Assembly (NCBI RefSeq): GCF_001625215.2
Contig: NC_030387.2
Coordinates: 30,217,606-30,281,605, forward strand
Length of the DNA: 64,000 bases
From: Daucus carota subsp. sativus
Lineage: Eukaryota; Streptophyta; Magnoliopsida; Apiales; Apiaceae
Reading direction: 5' to 3'
The notes under the pieces were generated by a model that saw only the letters and a list, made by a program, of their open reading frames with translations, did not search any database and had not been told where the DNA came from. A program made the translations under genes and the position numbers. Positions 1-9,856 of this stretch are shown here, one piece after another. How positions within the stretch are numbered: position 1 is the stretch's first letter; each line of letters starts with the position of its first letter.

Positions 1-307
1 AAACCGGAATCAGAACGGATCAACTAACTTCAATTAAAGACACAGGAAAAATACATAATTCAAACGATTAGGACAAGTAAAAGATAATTCAAATAATTTC
101 ATTCGATCATATATGCATTTTAGCTGGCCAGCAGCAATTCTATACTGTGAGAATTCAGATTCTAAATTGTATGTTTTTTAGTAAAGGTACTGTTCATTTT
201 GAAGTAGTATTATATTAATGATATTCTTTGAGTTCTCTTGAAATATTCTGGGAATCTAATATACTTGCAAAAGATATACTTTTACTTAGATGTAGCCATC
301 TTTGCAG

Positions 308-1214
308 GCAGCAGAGGATTTTATCATTCATCTATTTGAGGATGCGATGCTATGTGCAATTCATGCAAGACGTGTCACAGTTAGTAAGTGTAAATTGATG
401 TTTTGACATTTTTGTTTTTATCAGCCATTGCATCCCCTTTGTCTCTTTATGTTGCATCCTGAATTCATATTTAGAATATGGACTAGAGTTCGTGTTCTCT
501 TAAATTTGCATATATATATTGAAGCTCACAGATGACAGAACCACTAGAGCATTGTACATCCTATTTCTTCTCTGTGTAGCATTTCTAAGAATTAGATTGA
601 CTTCATTAAAATTGTAAGTAATCCCAGTTAGCCATTATAGTCTCCCTGAATGGCTGCTGCACCTGTGAATTCTTGCATTACAGCTACTCACCTAGAGTTT
701 AAATGACAAACACAATTTATAACCAGATCATGGTGACTGGCACTGGCCCAAAGCTTTGTTTAGTTGAATGAGGTATCATATACATGTAGAGATTAGCCAC
801 TACACGGGGGTTTTCTTTACTGTTTATTGTTTTTATCTGCTTTTTCATTGAGTTTGTAGAGTGTTGTAAAAAGCGGAAATCGGAATTAATCAGCGGAGCC
901 ACCGTCTAGCGATTAATAGATAAGCAGGGATATTATACTAGTTCTAAAGAAAAATGTAGTGATTAATCGGTAATAAAAAATCGAATCCGCAGAGTTCCTT
1001 GTAGAGATTAATCGGTCAAATCGGCAACTTTTAGAACTATGGTTTGTACTAGATGCAAATTGACTCAATTAAGATTTTTTTTTAGTTTTTACTAGGGTCA
1101 CTATTACTCTCTGAGCAAGCAGCTACTTATTCGTTGTTATTATTGTTCTGGCTCATAGTGAAAAAAGACTGGGAGTTGGCACGCCGGCTGGGAAAGAAAG
1201 CGCAGCCCTGGTGA
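308..1214 (+). CDS. CENH3: Centromeric histone H3 (CENH3), last two exons only
   Basis: This is the 3' end of a histone H3 variant gene; the 5' part lies outside the window. Exon 308-383 encodes [20 protein letters not shown] followed by RRVTV, the H3 alpha-2 helix region. A GTAAGTG donor follows at 384. The last exon 1159-1214 encodes [17 protein letters not shown] and a TGA stop; the junction rebuilds an ATG (Met) codon between RRVTV and KKDWELARR. Canonical H3 ends in IRGERA, whereas the W-E-L-A-R-R-L-G and terminal Q-P-W pattern is typical of plant CENH3. CENH3 replaces H3 in centromeric nucleosomes and specifies the kinetochore site. The 775-bp intron holds nothing else I recognise. The gene runs tail-to-tail with the PYL gene. 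Family identity is strong; the N-terminal tail and loop 1 cannot be examined. Confidence 0.88.
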
Positions 1215-1787
1215 AAACTGATCCTGACCTTTTGGAAGTTATTCTGGTAGTTTGACAACAATGTGAATCCGTAATTTATATATCTGTAGGTACCAGGCTC
1301 TGTTAATGTTTGAATTGTTATGTTGCATTAACGTCTTTCTAGCTTAATTAGCATGCAGTGTTGCAGGATACAAAGATTTGAATTGTAGAACTTGTAGATC
1401 AATGTCTTTCTACAAAAAGTTCAGTTCAGAGTGATTTATATTTAGTAGTTTGTCATACTTAGATAGCAATGCGGCTGATCTAAAATCGACTGCATCACGA
1501 ACTTGAGGTGCAATACGTTTTCTAAGAACACATAGCTACATATAGGACAGCAAAGATTTATAGTACACCATTTACAAAACTCGAGCAGAAGTAAGACCAG
1601 TTTATCAGAGACAGAGACCAACTACAGAGCAAGTAAAATCAAGAAAAGCTTCACCTAGAATCTGTATAAAGCATCTGAAATCGCAGAAAACCGGTTCCAG
1701 GTTCCTACTAAGAACTCCACAAAGCTTTAGAGATCCTAGAGAGCTTGCACAGTTTATGAAAAAGAACTACACTCTATTTTTACTAAA
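1215..1787. other. Tail-to-tail intergenic region, CENH3 / PYL
   Basis: About 570 bp between two convergent stop codons. It should hold both 3' UTRs. I see no other gene, repeat or mobile element. Confidence 0.6.
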
Positions 1788-2662
1788 CTAAACTTGAGGG
1801 CAAGCCAGCATGGCCATCCTCTCAGACACTTCCACCAGTGATTTAAGGTTGCAGTTGATCAGCGCTGTGACGAAGTAGCAAGTCTCGTCTTTGGTGTTAC
1901 CTTCGGGGACATCAACCAGGAATGATTCGATGACCAGGGTGCCAGCTCTCCCATCAACAACTTCTGGATGGACGGTAATGACTGAGGAATAGTTCTGCAG
2001 AACAAGTAGAGAGTTAGCTTGTGAATAAAGAATGCAGTGATGCTTAATATTGAATTTCCTGTGACAATTGATCGATGCCTCGACTATGGATTGGTTGTAC
2101 CTTAAGCCTGTGATCACCACCAACAATTTTGACACCGAGGATATGCTCAGTGTCATCGAAGAGTTCTAGCCTTTCAGTGCTTGTTGTGGCTGGAAGACCT
2201 GACTTGACGTTCACCTCTCTAACGCTTCCAATCTTGAGTTCACCCTGCACGGTACACCTGCTAACGAAGGGCTTGTACTTCTGAGGTTGATCGAATCTCC
2301 TAACCAATGACCATACCTGATAAAATAGCATATGTGCTTAGAAAAACAAATAATGTGAATAAATTTCTAAATATAACAGAGCAACCTTATGACCATAGGG
2401 AGAGAGAGATAGAGATAGAGAGAGAGGGGGGGGGGGGGGGGGGGGGGGGGCGGGAGGGAGACAGAGAGAGAGGGAGAGAGAGGGAGGGAGGGAGGGAGGG
2501 GAGAGAGAGAGAGAGGGAGGGAGGGAGGGAGATGGAGAGAGAGATTACAATATCAACAGGAGCTTTGATGTGTTTAGAAACAGAGGAAGTGCACTGATGG
2601 GTAGCAGGAACATGCTTGTGGTGTCTTTCTACATACTGAATACTCTCCATCCCCAATTCCAT
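1788..2662 (-). CDS. PYL: PYR/PYL/RCAR abscisic acid receptor, PYL8/PYL9 type
   Basis: Three exons on -: 2549-2662, 2101-2316 and 1788-1994, giving 178 aa, the usual length for the family. The protein is a soluble START/Bet v 1-fold receptor that binds abscisic acid and then inhibits clade A PP2C phosphatases in cytosol and nucleus. Visible hallmarks are the N-terminal YVERHHKH, the VWSLVRRFDQPQKYKPF strand with the family Lys (about residue 53), the gate loop SGLPA (77-81), the latch HRL (107-109) and the C-terminal ETCYFVTALINCNLKSL helix. The His-His-Lys-His start and the gate context point to the monomeric PYL8/9 subgroup. The start follows AAAA; a second Met four residues later is also possible. 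Intron 1 carries a long G/GA microsatellite, and a Stowaway MITE lies about 220 bp upstream of the start codon. Confidence 0.95.
2401..2548. repeat. G-run and (GA)n/(GGGA)n microsatellite in PYL intron 1
   Basis: A poly-G stretch broken by one C, followed by GAGA and GGGA repeats. It lies next to the 5' splice site of PYL intron 1, so on the transcript it reads as a long C/CT pyrimidine run beginning right after the donor. Lengths of runs like this are often wrong in assemblies. Confidence 0.95.
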
Positions 2663-2877
2663 TTTTCACTGAAAATAACTTCTTCTTTGGCTACTTGAAT
2701 ACTGATTACCAAGAAACCTTAAGAATGAATCTTGGGCTACTTCTTCTACTCACCTCTAACAAAGCTTGTATCTTTAAGAAAAAATATGGAGAGGGTCTAT
2801 TATTTGCTTTCTTTATGTGGTGGTTTCAGTAGTCTTGACTTGTAAGATCAACAACAACATGAACATCTTATCTACTA

Positions 2878-3158
2878 CTCCCTCCGTCCCTCCCATTTCT
2901 TATCAAATGGGTTGAGCACGGAGGTTAAGAAATATGTATAAAGTAGTGGAAAAGAGAAAGAAAAGTGGGTAAAGTGGTGGGACCTATTGATTTTTAATGT
3001 ATAAAAAGAAGGTAGTGGAGTAAAAGTAGTGTTAAAAGGAAAAAAAAGTGGAGAAGTGGTGGGACCCATTAACTATTTTGAGTAAGTTTTGAAATGTAAA
3101 AAATTGGATGGGACGCCCCAAAAAAGAAAGTGCAAAGAAATAGGAGGGACGGAGGGAG
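2878..3158. mobile_element. Stowaway-type MITE (A)
   Basis: A 281-bp element with inverted ends CTCCCTCCGTCCC and GGGACGGAGGGAG, flanked by a TA target duplication (2876-2877 and 3159-3160). Stowaway elements are non-autonomous Tc1/mariner derivatives with exactly this end sequence. It sits in the upstream region of the PYL gene. No coding capacity. Confidence 0.92.
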
Positions 3159-6067
3159 TACTCTATTATAGTTGTAGTGTTGATACTTCAGAACTTTAAG
3201 CCTCCCAAAACGCACCAATAATAATCAACTTGCATTGGTTTGGGTCCATCTATATTGCCCTTTTATGATCACATCACATGCTTTTCATTTTGTATTTTTG
3301 TTTTTGTTTTCTGAAAAAAAAATGCACTTTTCGTATTTTTTTTGTTTATAAATTACAGAGCGTCAAATTGAGGTTTTCTGACTTAGCTTACTAGTTGCAG
3401 AGATTTGAGATTCCAGTGATACTGACTCCGTTGTGTGTGGTTTGATTTTTGACAACGTATTTTAAAATTTATTGTATAATTTTACTTTTACATTTCATAT
3501 TATTTTAATAAAATATATGATTAATATTATAATTTAAAAATATATAAAATAATAATTTCAATGATTCATTCAAAACTTTTGGAAATATGGGTTAAAAAGG
3601 TAAAATTCAACATAAGGAGCATAACGAAAAGTTTAAAATAATCTGTTTTGGTTTAATAAATTAGAGCAGAGTGACCACATAATCTGCGGTTCCCTTTATA
3701 TTTCGACAAATCAAGTTGAATTCTGGATTATTTTGGATTTCTCGTTTAATCCCCATACCACTCATATTTTTTTTCTTTAGTTTATCTCTAATTCAGTTTG
3801 AAAATCTTAATCGAAACAAAAGGCCTTAAAAGTGAAAGACTGATTCTAATGTTTAAAATATTTTCTTGTCAAAAACATAGCAATGATAAAAAAACAATAA
3901 TTCCTTACAGGGATCCGAGGAATATGTTCAGCTTATTTAATCAAAAATTATGGCCAATCAAAAAAATTATTCCATCAACTATCAGTATAAATAAAAATTC
4001 GTCAATTTGTAATTTCCAAAAAAAAAAAATTCGTCAATTTGTTGATTCTGATATGAATTAATTATTTCATAAATTATTAATTAAATTAATGAATTGAATG
4101 ATTTACGAGATTTAACGGGTAAAGAATTTTTTTAGTGCGGTCAGCTGTGTAAATAACTAAATATATAGTTAAGTGTGAATAATTGACTAAAACAGGTCGA
4201 GAAATATGATAAATCTGGGTAAAAATGACAAAATGTCAACATAATTGTACTTGTTCAACTTCAAGAGGGGCCATGCATAAATAAACTGTTGCACCGACTG
4301 TTTGATTTTTCAGTGGAGGACGGTGCACAGCTTTAATGTTTCATTTAAATAATCACATAGTTAATCTCTTTATCTATAGTTATAGATTTTATTTTAAGAT
4401 AATTGACGAGTTTAAGTTTATGCACTGGTTAGACTGGGTTGATTCGATGATTGAGTAATAATATTCTAGTTTTCCGAAATTAATTTAGTATTTGGAATTT
4501 TATGTGAAAAATTAGAAATGTCATTTTTAAAACGACCTACCTCAATGTATTTTAAAGTATACATGTAAAAGATAGATTTGGATAGTTATTTTAAACTAAA
4601 GAAAATGAGAAAAATATATAGACTTCGCAAAAATAAAACTTCAAAATGCATAAACATGTATAATCTTTTGGAGGCTATAGTTTTGTTGTACTAGTGTAGA
4701 ATAAAGCTTCAATTTGTAAGGTCCTCAGATGTTTTAAATTTGTTATATAAATATACTTTAGTTCTTGGTATTATTGTTTGATTTTGATGGAATAAAAGTT
4801 TATGGTAATATTCGTTGGGAAGGAATTCGATCAACATCTAAATTGTGTTTTAGAAATCACTTAATTTCAATTGTCCACATAAGCTAACAACTAAGGTTCT
4901 AAGGATTGAATTTATCGGAAAGAATTTTTTTGCACAATCATCTATATTTTCAAAAATATGTTTGTCTCAAATTGTATGAACACTATCATCCTCACTTAGA
5001 ATTCGAGACAAATAACTTACATATCTTTTATTTATTAAAAATATTATTTATCTTAAAGTGGAACCACCTATATTTTCAAGAATATATTTGTCTCAAAGTA
5101 TATAAACACTCTCATCCTCACTTCAGAATTCCAAGCAAATAACCTATATGTCTCTTATTTATTAGTAATATTATTTATGTCAGAATAGACAACGTAATGA
5201 TGATTGAAAGGGGTTCGTGTTTTATAACATAACGCACGGTATAGTTAAATAAATATCGGAGACAGGTTAATGAGTGTCTCATTATTTGTTTTCTAAATAG
5301 ACAGAGAAAAATAGTAATTTGATACTAACAAAAAATATGTGACCAAATTTAATATTAAAATTATACCTATATCTAGTTTATTATAATATATAATATAAAT
5401 AGTATAAATATATAATTTTCTATGATCGCATATAATCTTATAGATATTATTATTATATAAAATCATATGTTTACTCAAACCTACCAACATTATAAAATAG
5501 CACTCAAACTAAAGGTCCCAGCAAAATTTCAAAGAAGGTAGGTAAAATCTAAGATCATGAGAGGTAAGCATCTGGTCATCTCATCTCAAGTAAATTATGA
5601 AGCATAACAATTACAGTAACATACAGGAATAGGGCAGTGTTCATTGTTTCTGTCATTTGTCTCAGAAAGCAACTGATATTATAGATAGTGATTATCCATT
5701 ATTTTATTTTTTATTCCACTAAGAAAAGTCAAATTCCTATAAAGGAGTCTGTTAGCTAGTGGAAATTCTGTTCGATATTCCATTTTAGGCTTCTTATTTT
5801 ACTAATATCTTTTACGTTTAGCCTTTTTATATGCTTTCGGCATTTCTAAAAGTATATCACATTTTCTTTTTCATGTATTTTTAATTCTGCTTCTTTTGTC
5901 TTTATTATATTCCTATTTCAATCCAAATCCCATCTGCATCATCAAGTGATTAAACTAAACCTACCTCCATGATACCCTGAAGTTTGCAACACCACTCAAA
6001 AGTGTTCGAAATTATATATAAGATGTTTTATATTGTATGTGAGAATTTTATTTTTAAATAAAAAAAG
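3159..6067. other. AT-rich intergenic DNA without a recognisable gene
   Basis: Nearly 3 kb of AT-rich sequence. Short open frames (for example 3798-4061 and 4906-5142) have low-complexity composition and no family features, so I do not call genes. The only structure I see is the tandem duplication near 4.94-5.18 kb. Confidence 0.6.
4942..5185. repeat. Diverged tandem duplication, period 126 bp
   Basis: CTATATTTTCAAAAATATG at 4942 recurs as CTATATTTTCAAGAATATA at 5068. Both copies continue through TTTGTCTCAAA, a CATCCTCACTT block and TTATTTATTA. The two copies differ by scattered substitutions, so the duplication is old. Function unknown. Confidence 0.8.
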
Positions 6068-6071
6068 TTTG

Positions 6072-6118
<47 letters not shown>
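6068..6118. repeat. (TA)n microsatellite
   Basis: An uninterrupted run of TA dinucleotides directly abutting the left end of the first TA-embedded MITE copy. Confidence 0.95.
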
Positions 6119-6121
<3 letters not shown>

Positions 6122-6583
6122 GAGGATTCTGGTACAAACTTACAAACTTACAAACTTTTTTTGTTCAACGCATATATAACTTGAGTTCAACATTTTTTCA
6201 ACATTTTTTGTTGAACATTGACTAAAATAATGGTGGAGAAGTACATAAACCAATTTTTAAATGTAAGAACTAAGTAAAACATGTTATATAACTAATATTT
6301 ATGTTTCTAGACCCTACCCAGACCCTAGAGGTATAGTTTAAACATATTTTTAGATATATTCAACACAATGATAATTAGTGTTCAACACCCGATGTTGAAC
6401 CCCAGTTATAAATGTGTTGAAAACGCGATTTATTTATGCGTTATTTTTAAAAATTGTGATGTTTTTTGAAAAATTTTCAACATGGATACTTTATATAACT
6501 AAGGATTAACATGATAGGAGAATAAAAAAAAGTTTGTAAGTTTGTAACTTAAAAAAGTTTTTATTTGATCCTATCCCTATATA
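6115..6583 (+). mobile_element. TA-embedded MITE, copy 1
   Basis: About 465 bp between TA runs. The left end reads TATAGGGGAGGATTCTGG; the right end, on the opposite strand, reads TATAGGGATAGGATCAAA. Both ends carry ACAAACTTACAAACTTTTT within about 45 bp, giving imperfect terminal inverted repeats. The interior is rich in TGTTGAAC/GTTCAACA. Elements that sit in (TA)n runs resemble the Micron type described in rice; that family assignment is an inference. Copy 2 follows immediately and copy 3 is inverted near 20.7 kb. Confidence 0.78.
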
Positions 6584-6584
6584 T

Positions 6585-7160
6585 ATATGGGGGTGGGTTC
6601 TGGTACAAACTTACAAACGGACAAACTTTATACGTTCAACACATATATAATTTGAGTTCAACATTTTTTTAACAGATTTTGTTGAACATCGATTAGAATT
6701 TTGTTGGAGAAGTACATAAACTAATTTTTCAATGTAAGAACTAAGTTTTTTTTTTTTTGACTAATATGGCTTACAGCCTTACAAAGTGAGTATCTGTTCG
6801 AAGATATTCTCGGGGTGAGCCAGAGTCGAACCCATGACCTGGGACGAGAACTAAGTTAAACGTATTATATAACTAATATTTATGTTCTAGACCCTACCCA
6901 AACCCTAGAGGTATAGTTTAAGCATCTTTAAAGATATATTCAACATAATGATAATTAGTGTTCAACATCCGATGTTGAACCCCAGTTACAAATGTGTTGA
7001 ATGCACAATTTATTTACGCATTATTTCTAAAAGTTGTGATGATTTTTCAAAAATTTTCAACATGGATACATTCTATAACTAAAGATTAACACGATGAGAT
7101 AATAAAAAAAAGTTTGTAAGTTTGTAACTTAAAAAAAATTTATTTGATCCTATCCCTATA
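6585..7160 (+). mobile_element. TA-embedded MITE, copy 2, interrupted by a SINE
   Basis: Collinear with copy 1 from GGTTCTGGTACAAAC to GATCCTATCCCTATATA, in the same orientation, separated from it only by a short TA run. It differs by point changes and by a 101-bp insertion plus a 9-bp duplicated target at 6746-6855. Confidence 0.78.
6746..6846 (-). mobile_element. Short tRNA-derived SINE, minus orientation
   Basis: A 101-bp insertion starting with a T-run on + (a poly(A) tail on -). It is flanked by the 9-bp duplication AGAACTAAG at 6737-6745 and 6847-6855. On the minus strand, GGTTCGACTC near the 5' end matches the RNA polymerase III B box. The empty site is visible in copy 1 at the same place, where AGAACTAAG occurs once. 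No A box is evident, so this is probably a 5'-truncated SINE. No protein is encoded. Confidence 0.85.
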
Positions 7161-7766
7161 TATATATAACCGTTTTAGTCTAATTTATAACCGACAATTA
7201 TATATAAATCCAGTTCAAAATTATTGTCAATATAAAATTTGAACTCCAACTTCATGTATTTAGAGTTTTCATTTGATTATCATCCTATAATTATTTTTTA
7301 ACAATTATTTACATTTTGTTAAATAGTAAAATAAAAAATGGTGATCGAATTTTATTCGTTTTTGTATTTTAATTGTCTCAATTTCGAATTTACAGAGGGA
7401 TTAAGGGTCACTTTTATAGATAATCACTTTATTACAAATTCAAAATATTGATCAATAAAACGAAAAGATGGATAAATTTCGATCACCAATTCATACAATA
7501 TTACAATTTATCCGGTTACCTAAGTCAATAATTTGAGCTATCCATATCTTCAATTCTATTATTGGCGTCAACCAGTTTTAAGAAAGTAAAAGTTGTTATC
7601 CCAAACGAAATCCCAAAACGAAGCAATTTCCGAAGCTCATGGACCATCATCTAGGTCTCTTCTCTTGAAACTGGGAAATGACATTGACCTCTTTCAACTC
7701 GGAACACACACATATGCACACAAACTTAAAATGTGCATATATATTTATCTTCACGCAAAAAGAATA
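7161..7766. other. Intergenic, no gene seen
   Basis: AT-rich sequence between the TA-embedded MITE pair and Stowaway element B. The open frame at 7593-7817 runs into the MITE and shows no family signature. Confidence 0.55.
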
Positions 7767-8070
7767 CTCCCTCCGTCTCAATTTATAGATCCACTTTGGA
7801 AAAAAAAATTGTCCTAAAATACTTGTCCCTCTCTTCTTTCAATACAAATTTATCTACATATTAATTGTGATTTTTTTGAAACTCAACATTATTCTCATTT
7901 CTCAATGCACTAAATCCTTATATTTATTGTGATTTTTTTGAAACTCAATTATATTCTCACTTATGAATACACTAATTAATGATGCATGAGATAAGATTCT
8001 ATCTAACTAACTTTTTTTCTTAATATGTGTGTTTATTCTAAAATGGACCTATAAATTGAGACGGAGGGAG
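7767..8070. mobile_element. Stowaway-type MITE (B)
   Basis: 304 bp with ends CTCCCTCCGTCTCAATTTAT and ATAAATTGAGACGGAGGGAG, a near-perfect terminal inverted repeat, flanked by TA (7765-7766 and 8071-8072). The interior has a short internal duplication around GTGATTTTTTTGAAACTCAA. Non-coding. Confidence 0.93.
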
Positions 8071-8830
8071 TATCTTTTTTTTAGTTGTCTTTTGAGAAAT
8101 GGTACGCATGGTCGCACTGCATGAGGAACCAATAATTTTGCAGGAATCTCAACTGAGCCTTCTAGATGATCCACTTTCGATATCCTGACAAAATTTATGT
8201 CATGTCAGTGTCCATTGCTGGATTGTTGTCACACGCTGCTCACTTCATTACATAATTTGGTCCCTCCTTGAAGATTCCAGAGTTTTCACTCGTGATTTCG
8301 ATATAAATATATGTATTTTTCGGTTTTTGAATTTAATATAAGTTTGAATTTCTCAAGTGGTCATTTTCTCTTAAATTTGAAAGTGTTATGAGAATGATCA
8401 TATATTATAGTATTCGTGTTATTATTTTCTTTTATTCAGAAGCTTATTATTGAGTTGAGGGCAAATGAACGTCCATCTTTGAAATATAAATTCCTTTCAC
8501 ATGATTATCAATTTTTCTAAAATTTCAAGATCTTTGTATTAAAAGGAGAATTTCAAAGAATTATATCATATTTTAACAAAATTCATCATGAAACTTGCTT
8601 TAATTCGGAAAGTAAAAAAATTCTGCAGACTCTTTATGTTATTTGACCATCAAAATCTATACATCTAAAGTAGATGTTTTAATATTGCTGTCCACACTAA
8701 ACTATAAATTTGAACTTGAATTACAAAAGAGAGATCAGGCTGTCCTATGAATTCAATTCTTCAAAGGCCTGAGCCTGTACGAAGCCCAATATCATACACC
8801 CATAATATGTCGCCATGTCCGATTTCTAAG
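8071..8830. other. Intergenic, no gene seen
   Basis: AT-rich DNA with no convincing coding frame, mobile-element end or RNA gene. Confidence 0.55.
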
Positions 8831-8840
8831 CTTGTCAGCT

Positions 8841-8908
8841 GGAGAATCAAACAAGGACTAATATGGGCCTGTTCGGGAAGCCGGAGAATCAAACAAGGAC
8901 TGATATGG
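8841..8908. repeat. Short tandem duplication, period about 42 bp
   Basis: GGAGAATCAAACAAGGACT occurs at about 8841 and again at about 8883, each followed by (A/G)ATATGG. The second copy leads directly into the perfect hairpin at 8910-8964. Confidence 0.85.
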
Positions 8909-9139
8909 ATCAAGAAAAGCAGAAGCCAGAAATAGAAGCTACTTCTGGCTTCTGCTTTTCTTGACCCGTTTGTGTAAAGAAGCAGAAGCACTTTTAAGAA
9001 GTAAGAATGCTAGCTTCTCTTTCACAGCTTCTGCTTCTTTTCTAAACACTTTATTAACTTATTTACTTCTCACTTTTCCTCTAATTCTTTACTTTAAGCA
9101 AAAAATCACTTTTTTTTAAGCTTAGCCAAACGACCCCAT
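8864..9139. mobile_element. Candidate MITE with GGGCC/GTTTGG-type ends
   Basis: The left end GGGCCTGTTCGGGAAGCC and the right end read on the opposite strand, GGGGTCGTTTGGCTAAGC, are similar imperfect inverted repeats. The inside holds a perfect 22-bp hairpin and AAGAAGCAGAAGC / GCTTCTGCTTCTT motifs. No clear target duplication was found, so boundaries are uncertain. Confidence 0.5.
8910..8964. repeat. Perfect 22-bp inverted repeat, 11-nt loop
   Basis: The arms are 8910-8931 and 8943-8964, exactly complementary, starting TCAAGAAAAGCAGAAGCC on the left. The loop is ATAGAAGCTAC. It is the core of the candidate MITE. Confidence 0.95.
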
Positions 9140-9236
9140 TATCAGCACTTTATTAACTTATTTACTTCTCACTTTTCCTCTAATTCTTTATTTTAAGCAA
9201 AAAATCACTTTTTTTAAGCTTAGCCAAACGACCCCA
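9047..9236. repeat. Tandem duplication, period 99 bp
   Basis: CACTTTATTAACTTATTTAC at 9047 recurs at 9146. Both copies run nearly identically to AAGCTTAGCCAAACGACCCC, the right end of the candidate MITE. The copies differ by about two substitutions or indels, so the duplication is recent. Confidence 0.92.
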
Positions 9237-9856
9237 TTCAGAGTTCATTCTATGTGTATATGTATTATTGCAATTTTTATTACTCTATGGCTCATTAATT
9301 TTATACAATTTTTTTTCCGACACATATTTCAATATTTTTGTAAAATATAATTTTATAACTTATTTTTCAGATTATTTATTCTAAATAAAAAAAATTAGAT
9401 ATTAAATTTGTATTCAAGATAAAAAAATCTTTAAAATAAGTTGCACAACTATACGTATATACTACCAAATAGGGGGACAACAACAGTACAAGTAGAAAAA
9501 TATTTATTGCTTCGAAGTACCGAAGAGCTACCAACAGGCATCACCAAAAGACTATTGTTGTAGAGGATCTAATCTACCATGACTTGTATGAAGATTGAAG
9601 GGGTAACATTTGTTTTGTCCGCAAGGATAAGTAGCAGATTCCTACTATTTCGGCACCTAGATATAGATGTCTTTGTTCTTCTTATCTTGTGTTGTCGTGC
9701 TTACCAATGTACCTAGAATTTTTTGCGCAGCTTACTTCGACAGTTTGGCCACAATGACTCCACGGACAAGAGTTCATCAACTCCTTTCCATATATAGTAA
9801 CCTGGTCACACAGATGATTAAACAAGGGTCTGAATAATCTGATTTAATTCGCAACA
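9237..9856 (+). promoter_or_regulatory. Upstream region of the lipase gene
   Basis: No mobile-element ends are seen. A TATATAG motif lies near 9790, about 65 bp before the start codon, and could be a core promoter element. The 9.5-9.85 kb part is less AT-rich than the DNA before it and probably holds the 5' UTR. Confidence 0.4.

Noticed and set aside
2387..2662. Long open frames through the G/GA repeat on both strands
   Set aside because: Low-complexity Pro/Ser or Gly/Arg translation of a microsatellite; the - frame is PYL exon 1 running into its intron.
2878..3158. Frame at 2875-3069 on -
   Set aside because: It lies entirely inside a Stowaway MITE and has no protein family features.
6810..6846. 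A tRNA gene on - near the GGTTCGACTC motif
   Set aside because: Only the B box is present; there is no cloverleaf or A box, and the flanking duplication plus poly(A) tail mark a SINE.
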